Below are positions 54,441-63,811 of a DNA stretch of 64,000 nt, in pieces. Below the pieces are notes generated by a model. That model saw only the letters and a list, made by a program, of their open reading frames with translations, ran no database searches and was not told where the DNA came from. How positions within the stretch are numbered: position 1 is the first letter of the stretch; each line of letters starts with the position of its first letter. Origin of the DNA: Sva-07 sp963752815 (GTDB lineage Bacteria > Actinomycetota > Acidimicrobiia > Acidimicrobiales > Ilumatobacteraceae); assembly GCA_963752815.1 (NCBI GenBank), contig CAVVZI010000009.1:186001-250000 (forward strand), given 5' to 3'. The translations under genes and the position numbers were made by a program.

Positions 54441-55208
54441 TCAGCGGGCGGGGAGGCGGGCGCGAACGTCGACGGGGAGGATCCGGCCGTCGGCGATCAG
54501 CCGGTGCGACACGACCACGGTGGCCGTCTCGGCGGCGAGGAGACCGATCAACACGAGCACCTGCGCGGCGGCCGCGTCGGCGGCCGAACCGCCGCCGAGC
54601 AGGACCCCGACGAACGCTCCGGGGAGCGTGACGAGGCCGACGGTGCGCGTCTGATCGATCACGGGCACGAGGGCCTCGGAAGCGTGCCGGTCGATGAGGT
54701 TGGCGATGGCGAACCGGCGGTCGAGCCCGAGCGCGAGCGCCGCGTCGACCTGCCCCGGATCCGAGCGGAGCGTGGCGAAGGCGCGTCGCCCGGCCAACGC
54801 ATGCGCGGTCATCGCTCCGCCGATCACGATGCCGGCGATCGGGATGATCGCAGGGCCGGTGAGTTCGACCGCCCCACTGCCGAAGATCACGAGCAGGACC
54901 GGCCCGACCCCGGCGCCGATCGATCCGGCCACCCAGGCGAGATCACGGCGCGCCTGCACCCGGCCGGCCGCGGTCCACACGGCGATGGCGAACATCACCG
55001 TCGCGAACAACACCGACGACCACACCTCGCGCAGCACGACGGCGATGACGGCCGACACGGCGACGAGTTGCACCACCGAGCGGACGGCGGCGACGACCAG
55101 GTCCCGCGAGATCCCGAGCCGGCCCCAGACGGCCGCTCCCACGGCCAGCGCGAGCAGGACGACCAGCGCGAGGCACAGCGCCCAACCGAACGCCGGACCA
55201 CCCGTCAC
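54441..55208 (-). CDS. fetB: FetB/UPF0014-type iron-export permease
   Basis: 255 residues, about seven membrane segments. SVVQLVAVSAVIAVVLREVWSSVLFATVMF, IPIAGIVIGGAMTAHALAGRRAF, LALGLDRRFAIANLIDRHASEALVPVIDQTRTVGLVTLPGAFVGVLLGGGSA are family signature regions. Characterised members pair with the ATPase FetA and export iron under oxidative stress; no ATPase gene is adjacent. GTG 55208 lies 4 bases after the GH13 stop, so the two are probably co-transcribed by position only. Confidence 0.85.
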   Translation of the reverse strand: MTGGPAFGWALCLALVVLLALAVGAAVWGRLGISRDLVVAAVRSVVQLVAVSAVIAVVLREVWSSVLFATVMFAIAVWTAAGRVQARRDLAWVAGSIGAGVGPVLLVIFGSGAVELTGPAIIPIAGIVIGGAMTAHALAGRRAFATLRSDPGQVDAALALGLDRRFAIANLIDRHASEALVPVIDQTRTVGLVTLPGAFVGVLLGGGSAADAAAAQVLVLIGLLAAETATVVVSHRLIADGRILPVDVRARLPAR

Positions 55209-55212
55209 GTCG

Positions 55213-56793
55213 TCAAGGTACCGGTCGCCGCATCCGCAGCACGTGCACGCCGTGCCCGTCGAGGGCGACGTACAGCCCGCCGGCGATCAGCTGTGCGCCG
55301 TCCCGCTCGTACCGCTCCCCCGACAGGAGATCGTCGAACACGACCTCGGGAGGAAGATCGGCCCAGCCGAGACGCACCATGCCGTCGGCTCGCTCGCCGG
55401 AGAGGTTCACCACGATCAAGTGGCGCGTCCCACTGCTGGTCCACGACCACGCCGCCAGGCGTTCGGCACTGCGGTTGTCGGGCCATCCCTCGACCGGTAC
55501 GAGTGTCCAGTCGCCCTGGCGGAGCCCGCCCGCAAGGGCGGCGAGCAGCCGATCGACGAAGTGCCGGAGCTCCGTATCGCGCGGTTCGTCCGGACGCCGA
55601 CCGAGGGTGACCGGCACCCGGACGTGTCGACCGTCCGCTTCACCCTCGTGGAGGAGCGCCACACCCGGCAGGGTGAACGCGCTGACGAGGGCCGCCCGGT
55701 GTTCCGCACCGTCGAAGACCGCCGCGGCCCGCGGCTCGTCGTGGTTCTCGACGAACCGAACCGTTCTCCGTTGCACGGCGGGATCGACCGCGACGTGGGC
55801 GAGCAACTCGCCGGCCGGCGCACGGTGAGCGAGGAGGTCGTACAGGCCCTTGTCGTAACAGGCGTCGAAGCCCTGGTCGAGCAGCACGGGTTCGAGGTCC
55901 CAGTACGCCTCGGCCCAGAACGCGAAGTCGGAACGGACCGCACGCGCCGCACCGATCACCGTCGGCCAGTAGCCGCGGCCGCCATCCGGTGCGGGTCCTC
56001 CCGATGCTCGATCGCCCCACGTGCGGTGGAACACGTCGTCGAGCATGAGCATCGCCATGTCGCAGCGCAGCGCGTCACATCGTTCCGTGAGCCCGACGAC
56101 GAGTTCCGCGGCCGCCGCCCGCAGGTCGGCACTCGACGCATCGAGTTGGAGCACCTCCGGCCAGGCGGGGAAGTACGGGTCACGGCCGCGGGCGAACACG
56201 TGCTCGCCGACCTCGAAGAACGACGCCGGATCGCGTCGGAGATCGTCGCGCGACCCGCGGACGAACAACTCCGGCCGGCTCGCCACCCACGGATGGTCGG
56301 GCGCGACGTGGTTGGGGACGAAGTCGAGGACGAGCCGGACGCCTCGAGCCGCCAGCGCCGCTCGCGCCACCGCCAGGCCCTCGTCACCGCCGAGGCGCTC
56401 GTCGACCACGTAGTCGCGAACACAGTACGCGGACCCGACCACGTCGGAGTCGGTGACGTCGCCGAGCGCCGCTCGCTGTGACTCGACCATCGACGGCTCC
56501 GAGCGGGCGATCGCGGCGCCGACCGGACTGCGCTCCCACACCCCCATCAGCCAGACGGCGTCGATCCCCGGTCGCGCCACGTCGTCCCACACGTCGTCGG
56601 GCACGTCGGCCAACGTCAGCGGACGACCCGCGATGCGTTCGAGGTCGGCCAGCCACACCCAGGCGAAGATCTCGTGCACGACGGGGTGTTCGGGCCAGCC
56701 GGCCGACAGTTCCTCGCGCTCACCCACGACGGCCAGTCTCGCGCCGTCAGGGCCGCTCCGGTTCGATTGCGTGACGTCGCCAGCGATACTCAA
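55213..56793 (-). CDS. GH13 alpha-amylase-family enzyme
   Basis: 526 residues from TTG 56793; GTG 56727 is an attractive alternative because the longer start leaves only 11 bases to the divergent PadR gene. All four GH13 regions are visible: LVLDFVPNHVAPDHP (I), ALRCDMAML with the nucleophile Asp (II), FWAEAYW with the acid/base Glu (III), and FVENHDEPRA (IV). A C-terminal beta domain ends GLYVALDGHGVHVLRM. No signal peptide. Acts on an alpha-glucan, trehalose-type or sucrose-type substrate; glucosidase and glucosyltransferase cannot be separated. Confidence 0.87.
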   Translation of the reverse strand: MSIAGDVTQSNRSGPDGARLAVVGEREELSAGWPEHPVVHEIFAWVWLADLERIAGRPLTLADVPDDVWDDVARPGIDAVWLMGVWERSPVGAAIARSEPSMVESQRAALGDVTDSDVVGSAYCVRDYVVDERLGGDEGLAVARAALAARGVRLVLDFVPNHVAPDHPWVASRPELFVRGSRDDLRRDPASFFEVGEHVFARGRDPYFPAWPEVLQLDASSADLRAAAAELVVGLTERCDALRCDMAMLMLDDVFHRTWGDRASGGPAPDGGRGYWPTVIGAARAVRSDFAFWAEAYWDLEPVLLDQGFDACYDKGLYDLLAHRAPAGELLAHVAVDPAVQRRTVRFVENHDEPRAAAVFDGAEHRAALVSAFTLPGVALLHEGEADGRHVRVPVTLGRRPDEPRDTELRHFVDRLLAALAGGLRQGDWTLVPVEGWPDNRSAERLAAWSWTSSGTRHLIVVNLSGERADGMVRLGWADLPPEVVFDDLLSGERYERDGAQLIAGGLYVALDGHGVHVLRMRRPVP

Positions 56794-56802
56794 GCTCGAC
56801 TA
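56787..56802. promoter_or_regulatory. Candidate PadR operator before padR
   Basis: TACTCAAGCTCGACTA matches TAYTCAARYTYGARTA in 15 of 16 positions; a closer dyad of the same form is at 57433-57448. It is followed at once by TATCAT (56801-56806), a -10 eight bases before ATG 56814. Confidence 0.55.
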
Positions 56803-56813
56803 TCATGTCGTTG

Positions 56814-57428
56814 ATGTCGACTCGCCTGCTCGTCCTGGGCGCCGTGAAGATCTTGCAGCCCGTCCATGGCTACGACGTGCGCCGCGAACTCATGTCGTGG
56901 CAGCTCGACGCGTGGATGAACCTCCAGCCCGGTTCGATCTACTCGGCGCTGAAGACGCTCGAGCGCGACGGCCACATCACGGTGACGTCGCGCGAGCGAT
57001 CCGCCGGCCGCCCCGAGCGGACCGAGTACGTCCTCACGGCGGAGGGCGACAAGGAGTTCAGCCAACTGCTGCGCACCGCGTGGTGGACGGTCGAGGGCGG
57101 TACGGCGCCCATCATCCCCGCTCTGACAATGATGCCGTTCATGGAGCGTGACGAGCTCATCGCCGCACTCCAGTCACGAGCGAGCCAACTCGCCGGCCAA
57201 CTGCAGGAGTTGAAGTTCGTCCGGGCGACCATTCGCGACGGGGCCACCGGCGCCGACGGCGACATCCCCGAGCACGTCCGCGAGGTGATCGACTACGCCG
57301 CGGCCCGCCTGAAGGGCGAACTCGACTGGTCGCGGGGGTTTGTCCGCCGGCTCCGGGCCGGGGCGTACGAACTCGTCGGCGACGACACCGCTCACCGACA
57401 CGGCACCGGTCACAAGGTTCCGGATTGA
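56814..57428 (+). CDS. PadR-family regulator
   Basis: 204 residues from ATG 56814 (ATG 56805 is possible; 56814 fits a leaderless start). LLVLGAVKILQPVHGYDVRRELMSWQLDAWMNLQPGSIYSALKTLERDGHITVTSRERSAGRPERTEYVLTAEG is the PadR winged helix, followed by a helical dimerisation domain (ELIAALQSRASQLAGQLQELKFVRAT). Directly before an ABC exporter pair, the common arrangement for PadR-controlled drug efflux. Matching operators lie before both transcription units. Confidence 0.9.
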   Translation: MSTRLLVLGAVKILQPVHGYDVRRELMSWQLDAWMNLQPGSIYSALKTLERDGHITVTSRERSAGRPERTEYVLTAEGDKEFSQLLRTAWWTVEGGTAPIIPALTMMPFMERDELIAALQSRASQLAGQLQELKFVRATIRDGATGADGDIPEHVREVIDYAAARLKGELDWSRGFVRRLRAGAYELVGDDTAHRHGTGHKVPD

Positions 57429-57452
57429 TTCTTATTCAAATTTGAGTACTAT
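57425..57452 (+). promoter_or_regulatory. ABC-exporter promoter overlapped by a PadR operator
   Basis: TTGATT (57425-57430), 16 bases, TACTAT (57447-57452), then ATG 57460, so the transcript is probably leaderless. The spacer and -10 are covered by TATTCAAATTTGAGTA (57433-57448), symmetric in 14 of 16 positions. Confidence 0.68.
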
Positions 57453-57459
57453 TGCACCC

Positions 57460-58428
57460 ATGCTCCCCGACCCGATGATCGAGACGCACGGCCTGGCCCG
57501 CTCGTTCAAGACCAAGACCGGCCCCGTCGCTGCCGTGCAGGGCATCGACTTCGAGGTCCGCCCCGGGCAGATCGTCGGTCTGCTCGGACCCAACGGTGCG
57601 GGCAAGACCACCACGTTGCGCATGCTCACCACCCTGCTCCGTCCGACCACCGGTTCGGCGACCGTCGCCGGCGTCGACCTTCGTGCGGACCCGCGCGAGG
57701 TCCGGCGGCGGATCGGCTATGTCGCCCAGATCGGGGCAACCCCGGCGCCCGGCACCATCCTCGGCGAGGAACTCGTCGCCCAGGCTCGACTGCAGGGCAT
57801 GAGCAAGGCGGACGCGACGTCCCGCCTCGCCGAACTCCTGCCACGACTGGACCTCGCCGGTTTCGAGCGGCGGGCGCTGTCGGAGATGTCCGGCGGTCAG
57901 CGCCGCCGGTTCGACGTGGCCCTCGGTCTGATGCACTCGCCGATGCTGGTGTTCCTCGACGAGCCGACCACGGGACTCGACCCGCAGAGCCGAGCGAACC
58001 TGTGGGACCACATCCGATCGTTGCGTGACGACCAGGGCGTCACGATCATGCTGAGCACGCACTACCTCGACGAAGCCGACCTGCTCGCCGACCGGTTGCT
58101 GGTGATGGACGGAGGTCAGATCGTTGCGGACGACACACCGGATGCGCTCAAGGCCCGGGTCTCGGGCGACGTCGTGTGCATCAGCGTCGACGGTGACCTC
58201 GTCACGGCCCAACAGGTGGCCGGTGACGCACTGCATCCCCGGACGAGCGTGATCGAGCGGGACCAGCTCGTGCTGACCGTCGACCGCGGCGACATCGCCG
58301 TGCCACCGCTGCTGCGGGCGCTCGACGTGGCCGGCATCCCCCTGCAATCGGTGCAGATCCATCGTCCGACACTCGACGACGTGTTCCTCACGATGACCGG
58401 GCGCTCGCTGCGCGAAGACACCACCTGA
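57460..58428 (+). CDS. ABC exporter ATPase (DrrA type)
   Basis: 322 residues. Walker A GPNGAGKTT, signature EMSGGQRRRFDVALGLMHSP, Walker B MLVFLDEPTTGLDPQSR, and His-switch STHYLDEADLLADR. The C-terminal part (TAQQVAGDALHPRTSV to RPTLDDVFLTMTGRSL) is the DrrA-type extension. Energises the permease encoded 17 bases later. Regulated by PadR in all likelihood; exports an antibiotic-like or lipid compound (inference). Confidence 0.92.
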   Translation: MLPDPMIETHGLARSFKTKTGPVAAVQGIDFEVRPGQIVGLLGPNGAGKTTTLRMLTTLLRPTTGSATVAGVDLRADPREVRRRIGYVAQIGATPAPGTILGEELVAQARLQGMSKADATSRLAELLPRLDLAGFERRALSEMSGGQRRRFDVALGLMHSPMLVFLDEPTTGLDPQSRANLWDHIRSLRDDQGVTIMLSTHYLDEADLLADRLLVMDGGQIVADDTPDALKARVSGDVVCISVDGDLVTAQQVAGDALHPRTSVIERDQLVLTVDRGDIAVPPLLRALDVAGIPLQSVQIHRPTLDDVFLTMTGRSLREDTT

Positions 58429-58445
58429 CCGAAAGAGAGGCACGC

Positions 58446-59195
58446 ATGCTCACCGAAACCTGGGTGGTCTTCACCCGCCAGATGAAGCAACAGCTCCGCA
58501 ACCCCGTCTGGGTGTTCTTCGGGCTGACCCAACCGATCCTCTACCTCGTGCTGTTCGGTCCGCTGCTGACCAACATCGAAGGCGGCGGACTCGGCGGCGA
58601 GAACTCGTGGAACGTCTTCGTGCCGGGACTGCTGCTGCAACTCGTGATCTTCGGCGCCGGGTTCGCCGGCTTCGGCATCATCCAGGAACTCCGCGAGGGC
58701 GTCGTCGACCGTCAGCGGGTCACGCCCGCACGGCGGGTGTCGCTGATCATGGGCCGCACGGTCACCAACGTCGTCACCATCGGGGTGCAGGCGGTGATCC
58801 TGGTCGCAGTCGCCATCCCGTTCGGCCTCGATCCGAGCTGGAGCGGGGTCGCCGTATCGATCCTGATCGTGTGCCTGCTGTCGATCGGCCTCGCCGCAGC
58901 GTCGTACGCGATGGGCCTGATCATGCAGGACGAGGATTCGTTCGCCCCGTTCGTGCAAGGCGTGTCGCTTCCGCTCCTGCTGTTGTCGGGCGTCCTGCTG
59001 CCGATGACGCTCGCCCCGACGTGGCTCCGCAAGCTGTCGGAACTCAATCCGCTGACCTACGTGATCGACGGCGTGCGCGATCTGTTCGTCGGCGACTTCT
59101 CCACCATCGCGGCGAAGGGTGCCCTTGCGGCCCTCGGCGTGTCGGTCGTGCTCGGCTGGTGGGCAACCCGCCGATTCGGTCGCGCCAGCGCCTGA
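58446..59195 (+). CDS. ABC-2 exporter permease (DrrB type)
   Basis: 249 residues, six predicted membrane segments. WVVFTRQMKQQLRNPVWVFFGLTQPILYLVLFGPLL, IQELREGVVDRQRVTPARRVSLIMGR (amphipathic coupling region), SGVLLPMTLAPTWLRKLSELNPLTYVIDGVRDLFVGDF are characteristic of the DrrB family. Starts after a GAAAGAGAGG Shine-Dalgarno. Forms the membrane part of the exporter. Confidence 0.92.
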   Translation: MLTETWVVFTRQMKQQLRNPVWVFFGLTQPILYLVLFGPLLTNIEGGGLGGENSWNVFVPGLLLQLVIFGAGFAGFGIIQELREGVVDRQRVTPARRVSLIMGRTVTNVVTIGVQAVILVAVAIPFGLDPSWSGVAVSILIVCLLSIGLAAASYAMGLIMQDEDSFAPFVQGVSLPLLLLSGVLLPMTLAPTWLRKLSELNPLTYVIDGVRDLFVGDFSTIAAKGALAALGVSVVLGWWATRRFGRASA

Positions 59196-59204
59196 GACCG
59201 GCGA

Positions 59205-59238
59205 GTTGTCGCGCGGTGCCTGACCCCGCGCAACAGGT
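59205..59238. repeat. Inverted-repeat element with GTGCCTGACCCC core (copy 2)
   Basis: GTTGTCGCG then GGTGCCTGACCCC then CGCGCAACAGGT. Shares the 12-mer GTGCCTGACCCC and the ACAGGT end with the complement of 32498-32534. Lies 9 bases past the permease stop and may terminate it. Confidence 0.68.
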
Positions 59239-59277
59239 GCGGCGATCGTCGGGCGGCCGCCCGCGTAGTCTCCCGGC

Positions 59278-60663
59278 GTGAACGCTGACGCCGGCCTCGA
59301 TCTCGACGCGGCGACACGACTGTGTGCCGCCGCCTTCGAGCAACACGCGGCGCGGTTGCGGCTGCCGAGCCTCGCATGGGGACTCGTGCGCGACGGCGAA
59401 GTGCTGGCGGGCGCCGACGTCGACGCGGTCTACCGGATCGCGTCGATGACCAAGAGCTTCACGGCCGCCAGTGTCGTGATGCTGCGCGACGCCGGACTGC
59501 TCGCGCTCGACGAGCCGATCGAACGGTACGCGCCCGAGTTCGCCGCTCTCCGGTCCCCGTTGCCCGACGCGCCGCTCGTGACGGTCCGCCACCTGCTGAC
59601 CATGAGCTCGGGCCTGGCCACCGACGACGCGTGGGCCGATCGCCACCTCGACCTCCGCGATGACGAACTCGACGCCATCGTCGCCGACGGAGTCACGTTC
59701 GCCTGGATGCCCGGGACGACGTTCGAGTACTCCAACCTCGGCTACGGCGTCCTCGGGCGGGTCGTGCGCAACGTCACCGGCTCGACGCTCCAGACGTACG
59801 TGACCGAGCACCTCCTCCGCCCGCTCGGTATGACCCGCACGTCGTGGACCGCACCGGATGACGCCGTGGTGGGCTATCGCGCCCGCACCACCGACGGTGA
59901 CGCGCTCGTCGCCGAACCCATGCTCGGTGACGGTGCGATCGCGCCGATGGGCGGGCTGTTCTCGACCGTGGCCGACCTGGCGCGCTGGGTCGACTTCCTC
60001 GCGTCGGCGTTCGGCCCGCCCCACGCCGCCCACGACGCGGTGCTCGGCGCGGCGTCGAGACGCGAGATGCAACAGGCCGCCCGCGCCTACCCTGCGGAGC
60101 GCTCCGTCACGACGGGCACCTGGTCGCAACGTGGCGGCGGGTACGGATACGGGTTGAACGTGCTCCCCCATCCCGCGCTGGGCACCATCATCACGCACAG
60201 CGGAGGCCTCCCCGGGTTCGGTTCGAACATGCGCTGGGTGGCGAGCACCGGCGTCGGCCTCGTGGCCATGAGCAACTCGACGTACGCCCCGATGATGCCG
60301 ACCACCGCCGCCGTGCTCGATGCGCTGGCCGAGGACGGCGCTGTCACCAACCCGCCGCGGCCCGCGTCGCCGGCCGTCATCACCGCGTCGCAGCAGCTGG
60401 TGGCGATGCTCAACGGTGCGGAAGCAGACGCGATGTTCGCCGACAACGTCGACCTCGACGAACCGCCGGCGGAGCGACGGCGTTCGGCCGGCCGACTGCT
60501 CGCCGATCACGGACCGTTCACGTTGGCCCGCGTGATCGCCGAGTCGACGACGTCGGCGATCGCGATCGCGCACGGCACTGACGTCGAGCTGCACATCGGC
60601 TTCCAGCTCGCACCGATCAGCCCGTCGCTGATCCAGTCGTACGACGTCACTGTCGTCACGTGA
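59278..60663 (+). CDS. Serine hydrolase of the beta-lactamase/DD-peptidase family
   Basis: 461 residues from GTG 59278, with TAGTCT 7 bases before it (leaderless style). SxxK in YRIASMTKSFTAASVVMLRD, YxN in TTFEYSNLGYGVLGR, and a third motif HSGGLPGFGSNMRW. The C-terminal part (ADAMFADNVDLDEPPAERRRS) is an extra domain of about 90 residues seen in some actinobacterial members. No signal peptide, so an intracellular esterase or peptidase. Overlaps the next start (GTGA). Confidence 0.85.
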   Translation: MNADAGLDLDAATRLCAAAFEQHAARLRLPSLAWGLVRDGEVLAGADVDAVYRIASMTKSFTAASVVMLRDAGLLALDEPIERYAPEFAALRSPLPDAPLVTVRHLLTMSSGLATDDAWADRHLDLRDDELDAIVADGVTFAWMPGTTFEYSNLGYGVLGRVVRNVTGSTLQTYVTEHLLRPLGMTRTSWTAPDDAVVGYRARTTDGDALVAEPMLGDGAIAPMGGLFSTVADLARWVDFLASAFGPPHAAHDAVLGAASRREMQQAARAYPAERSVTTGTWSQRGGGYGYGLNVLPHPALGTIITHSGGLPGFGSNMRWVASTGVGLVAMSNSTYAPMMPTTAAVLDALAEDGAVTNPPRPASPAVITASQQLVAMLNGAEADAMFADNVDLDEPPAERRRSAGRLLADHGPFTLARVIAESTTSAIAIAHGTDVELHIGFQLAPISPSLIQSYDVTVVT

Positions 60664-61178
60664 CCACCGCGTCCGCTGCGGGCTCGACAGGCATCCGCCA
60701 CGGACGCGACAGTGTGGCCATGACCGAACGACTCTCCTTCGCCAAGGCGGCTCCAGAGCTCTACAAGCAGATCGCCGCGCTCGACGCCCACGTCGCCGGG
60801 CACATCGACCCCGTCCTCTACGAGCTCGTGAAACTGCGCGCCTCGCTGATCAACCAGTGCGCGTTCTGCATCGACATGCACAGCACCGACGCGCTCGCAG
60901 CCGGCGAATCGGCGGCCCGCCTGTTCGGCCTCGGTGCCTGGCACGAAACACCGCTCTACACCGATCGGGAACGGGCGGCCCTCGCCCTCACCGACGCCGC
61001 CACGCGGTTCGGCGAGCACGGTGTACCCGACGACGTCTACGCCGCGGCCCGCGAACAGTTCGACGAACGCGAACTCACGTACCTCGTCGGCGCCATCGCC
61101 GTGATCAACATGTGGAACCGCCTGGCCATCACGTTCCAGAGCACCCCGAGGAGCGCCCGCACCCGCAGCCCGGTTTGA
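60660..61178 (+). CDS. AhpD/carboxymuconolactone decarboxylase-family protein
   Basis: 172 residues from GTG 60660, which overlaps the preceding stop. ATG 60720 (152 residues) is equally likely because the extra N-terminus is not conserved. LYELVKLRASLINQCAFCIDMHSTDALAAGES carries the CxxC and His of the AhpD-like active site. YLVGAIAVINMWNRLAITFQ closes the family fold. Probably a peroxidase-type or disulfide reductase protein acting with a thiol partner. Confidence 0.85.
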   Translation: MTTASAAGSTGIRHGRDSVAMTERLSFAKAAPELYKQIAALDAHVAGHIDPVLYELVKLRASLINQCAFCIDMHSTDALAAGESAARLFGLGAWHETPLYTDRERAALALTDAATRFGEHGVPDDVYAAAREQFDERELTYLVGAIAVINMWNRLAITFQSTPRSARTRSPV

Positions 61179-61202
61179 CCGCCCTGTTAGATTGCGTCGC
61201 CC

Positions 61203-62976
61203 ATGACCGACCGTGACGACGTCGAGGACGACGCCCGGCTGCGGTCGATCGCCCTCACCGGTCTCAGCAACGCCCCGGACTCGACGATGGACCGGCTGGC
61301 GAGCCTGGCCGCCCGCCTCCTCGGCGCCGATGTCGGCCTGGTGTCACTCGTCGACGACCACCGCCAGTTCTTCCCGGGCCAGCAGGGCCTTCCCGCCCCG
61401 ATCGATCAGGAGCGCCAGACGCCACTTCCGCTGTCGATCTGTCGCAGCGTGGTACGGAGCCGCGAGGTGCTGCAGATCGACGACCTGGCCGCCGACGGCG
61501 AGTGGGCTGGGCACGAAGCCTTCACCGTGCTCGGCGTGGGCAGCTACCTCGGCGCGCCGCTCGTCGACGCCGCCGATCGGGTGCTGGGGACACTGTGCGC
61601 GCTCGGACCGGCCCCTCGTGTCTGGACGATCGAGGAACGACAACTCCTCACCGACCTCGCCCTCGCCACATCGTCGGAGCTCCAGGCGCGCATCGCCGTT
61701 GCCGAGGCCAACGCCGCCCGCGACCGATCGGAGGAGTCACTCGGCCGCATCGAGATGATGGCCGATGTCAGCAGCGCGTTGATCTCCACGATGGATCCGG
61801 CCGCATCGATCGAGCGGATGCTCGAGGTCATCGTCGAACGGTTCGCGGAGTGGTCGTTCGTCTTCATCGCCGCCACCGACGACGACCCGGCCCAGGCGTT
61901 CGTGCGCCACCGCCAGCCCGACGTCGCCGCCGCCATCGCCGCGGTCACCTCCGATCCCGAACTTCGACTGCGCGACATGGCGATGACGCAAGCAGTGCTC
62001 GACGGGACGAGGCCGTTCGTCATGCTCGACAACGAGGCCGCCCAGGAGGCGGCGAGCCACGCGGGCGCGTCGATCCCGGTCTTCGACGAACTCGGGATCG
62101 GCCCGCTGATGCTCGTCCCGATGTCGATCGGCCGGCGCGTCGTCGGTGTCCTGGCGATCTTCGGCGAGCCTCGGCGTGAGCCGTTCGACCACGTCGATCT
62201 GATCCTCGCGGCCGACCTCGCCCGACGAGCGGCACTGACGTTCGAGCACCGCCGGCTGTACGCCCGCGAGCGGCAGATCGCCAGCGAACTCCAGCACTCG
62301 CTGCTCCCGCAGCTCCCCGAGCTGGAGAACCCGGAGGTCGATGCGATCTACACGGCCGCCACCGGCGCCGATGTCGGCGGTGACTGGTACGACCTGGTGG
62401 AACTCGACGACGGGTCCTTCCTGATCGTGGTCGGCGATGTCACGGGCCACGGTGTGCAGTCGGCGGTCGCGATGGGCCGCGTCCAGTCGCTGATGCGCCA
62501 CCTCGCGGCGAGCGGTGAGCCGCCGACAACCATCCTCGACCGGGTCGCGAACACGGCGCGGGTGATGCTCGGCACGCTGCTCGCCACGTGCGTCACGTGC
62601 CACGCCGTACCGCACGGAGCGCGGGCGGTGGACGCTCACGTTCGCCAACGCCGGGCACCTCCCACCGGTGCTGATCCAGCCGGACGGATCCACGAATCTC
62701 GTCGAGCTCCCGCCCGGTGCGCTGATCGGCGCCGGGCTCTCCACGCCGCGCGAGACGAGCACCGTCGAGATCGAGTCGGGGACGATCCTGCTCATGTACA
62801 CCGACGGGCTGATCGAGAGTCGCGACGAGCCGATCGACGACAGCATCGAGCGCCTGCGCAAGGCGGCCGCCGAACTCGACACGGTGATCCTGTCGACGTT
62901 CTGCCGCCGCCTCACCACCACGGTCGAGCCCGACGGCAGCGACGACATCGCCTGCATCGCCGTCCGCTTCCACTGA
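61203..62976 (+). CDS. GAF-GAF-SpoIIE (RsbU-like) serine phosphatase (one frameshift)
   Basis: About 590 residues. A first GAF domain at about 20-165 (ADVGLVSLVDDHRQFFPGQQGLP, LSICRSVVRSREVLQIDDLAAD, YLGAPLVDAADRVLGTLCALG), a second at about 190-340 (LMLVPMSIGRRVVGVLAIFGE), then a PP2C SpoIIE domain: SLLPQLPELENPEVDAIYTAATGADVGGDWYDLVELDDGS and VVGDVTGHGVQSAVAMGRV. An extra base near 62620 shifts the frame; the end continues WTLTFANAGHLPPVLIQPDG, LLMYTDGLIESRD and DDIACIAVRF. Probably dephosphorylates an anti-anti-sigma factor in stress or sigma-factor control; no partner gene is adjacent. Confidence 0.87.
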
Positions 62977-62992
62977 CCCCGCCGTCCCCCAT

Positions 62993-63068
62993 GTGTCGGG
63001 TATTTCGCGTCGTCGGGTATTCGCGGGACGTGGGTGCTCGAATACCCGACGCAGGAGTTACCCGACAC
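62993..63068. repeat. Nested inverted repeats of a TCGGGTA word
   Basis: GTGTCGGGTA (62993-63002) pairs with TACCCGACAC (63059-63068). Inside, CGTCGGGTATTCG (63011-63023) pairs with CGAATACCCGACG (63039-63051). Two forward then two inverted copies of the same word, between a phosphatase gene and a transporter gene. Confidence 0.85.
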
Positions 63069-63081
63069 GAGGAGGGTGGAT

Positions 63082-63799
63082 GTGTACGGTGACGCCATCG
63101 ACCGTCCGGCCCATCAGCACGAACCGCACACGGGATCCCTGGCCTCCCGGCTGAACTGGCTCCGCGCCGGCGTGCTCGGCGCGAACGACGGGATCGTCTC
63201 GGTCGCCGGGCTCGTGATCGGCGTCGCTGCTGCCACCACCAACCGTCACCGAGATCGCCACCGCCGGCGTGGCCGGGCTCGTGGCCGGCGCGGTGTCGAT
63301 GTCGCTCGGCGAGTACGTATCCGTGAGCACCCAGCGCGACACCGAACAGGCGATCATCGCCGAGGAGCGGCGCGAGATCGCCGAGATGCCCGACGTGGAG
63401 CACGCCGAACTCGTCGGCATGCTCCGCCTGCGTGGCCTCAGCCCCGACCTCTCACGCGCCGTCGCCGACGAACTCACGGAGAACGACGCGCTGCGCGCCC
63501 ACCTCGATGTCGAGTTCGGCATCGATCAACAGCATCTCGTGAGTCCGTGGATCGCGGCCGGCTCGTCGGCCCTGGCCTTCATCATCGGGGCGCTGCTTCC
63601 GCTCATCGCCATCCTCGTCCCACCCGAGCCGGCAAGAATCCCCGTCGCCTTCGTCTCCGTACTCATCGGGCTCCTGATCACCGGGTTGCTCAGCGCATCG
63701 GTCGCCCGGTCGCGGCGCATCGTGGCGGTCGCCCGCCTGGTGGTGGGCGGCGCGCTCGCGATGGCGGTCACGTTCGGCGTCGGCTCGCTGCTCAACTGA
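63082..63799 (+). CDS. VIT-family iron/manganese transporter (one frameshift)
   Basis: About 238 residues from GTG 63082, with a GGAGGG Shine-Dalgarno. NWLRAGVLGANDGIVSVAGLVIGVA is the CCC1/VIT signature, AGLVAGAVSMSLGEYVSVSTQRDTEQA the second one, then a metal-binding loop of about 60 residues and membrane segments to the end. An extra base near 63238 shifts the frame between VAAATT and VTEIATAGV; the length agrees with one insertion. Moves Fe2+ or Mn2+ across the membrane (known of the family). Confidence 0.87.
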
Positions 63800-63811
63800 G
63801 CCCGACGGCGC

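Noticed and set aside
54441..56793. GH13 and FetB as a functional operon
   Set aside because: They are only 4 bases apart, but no metabolic link between glucan chemistry and iron export is evident; the closeness may be incidental.
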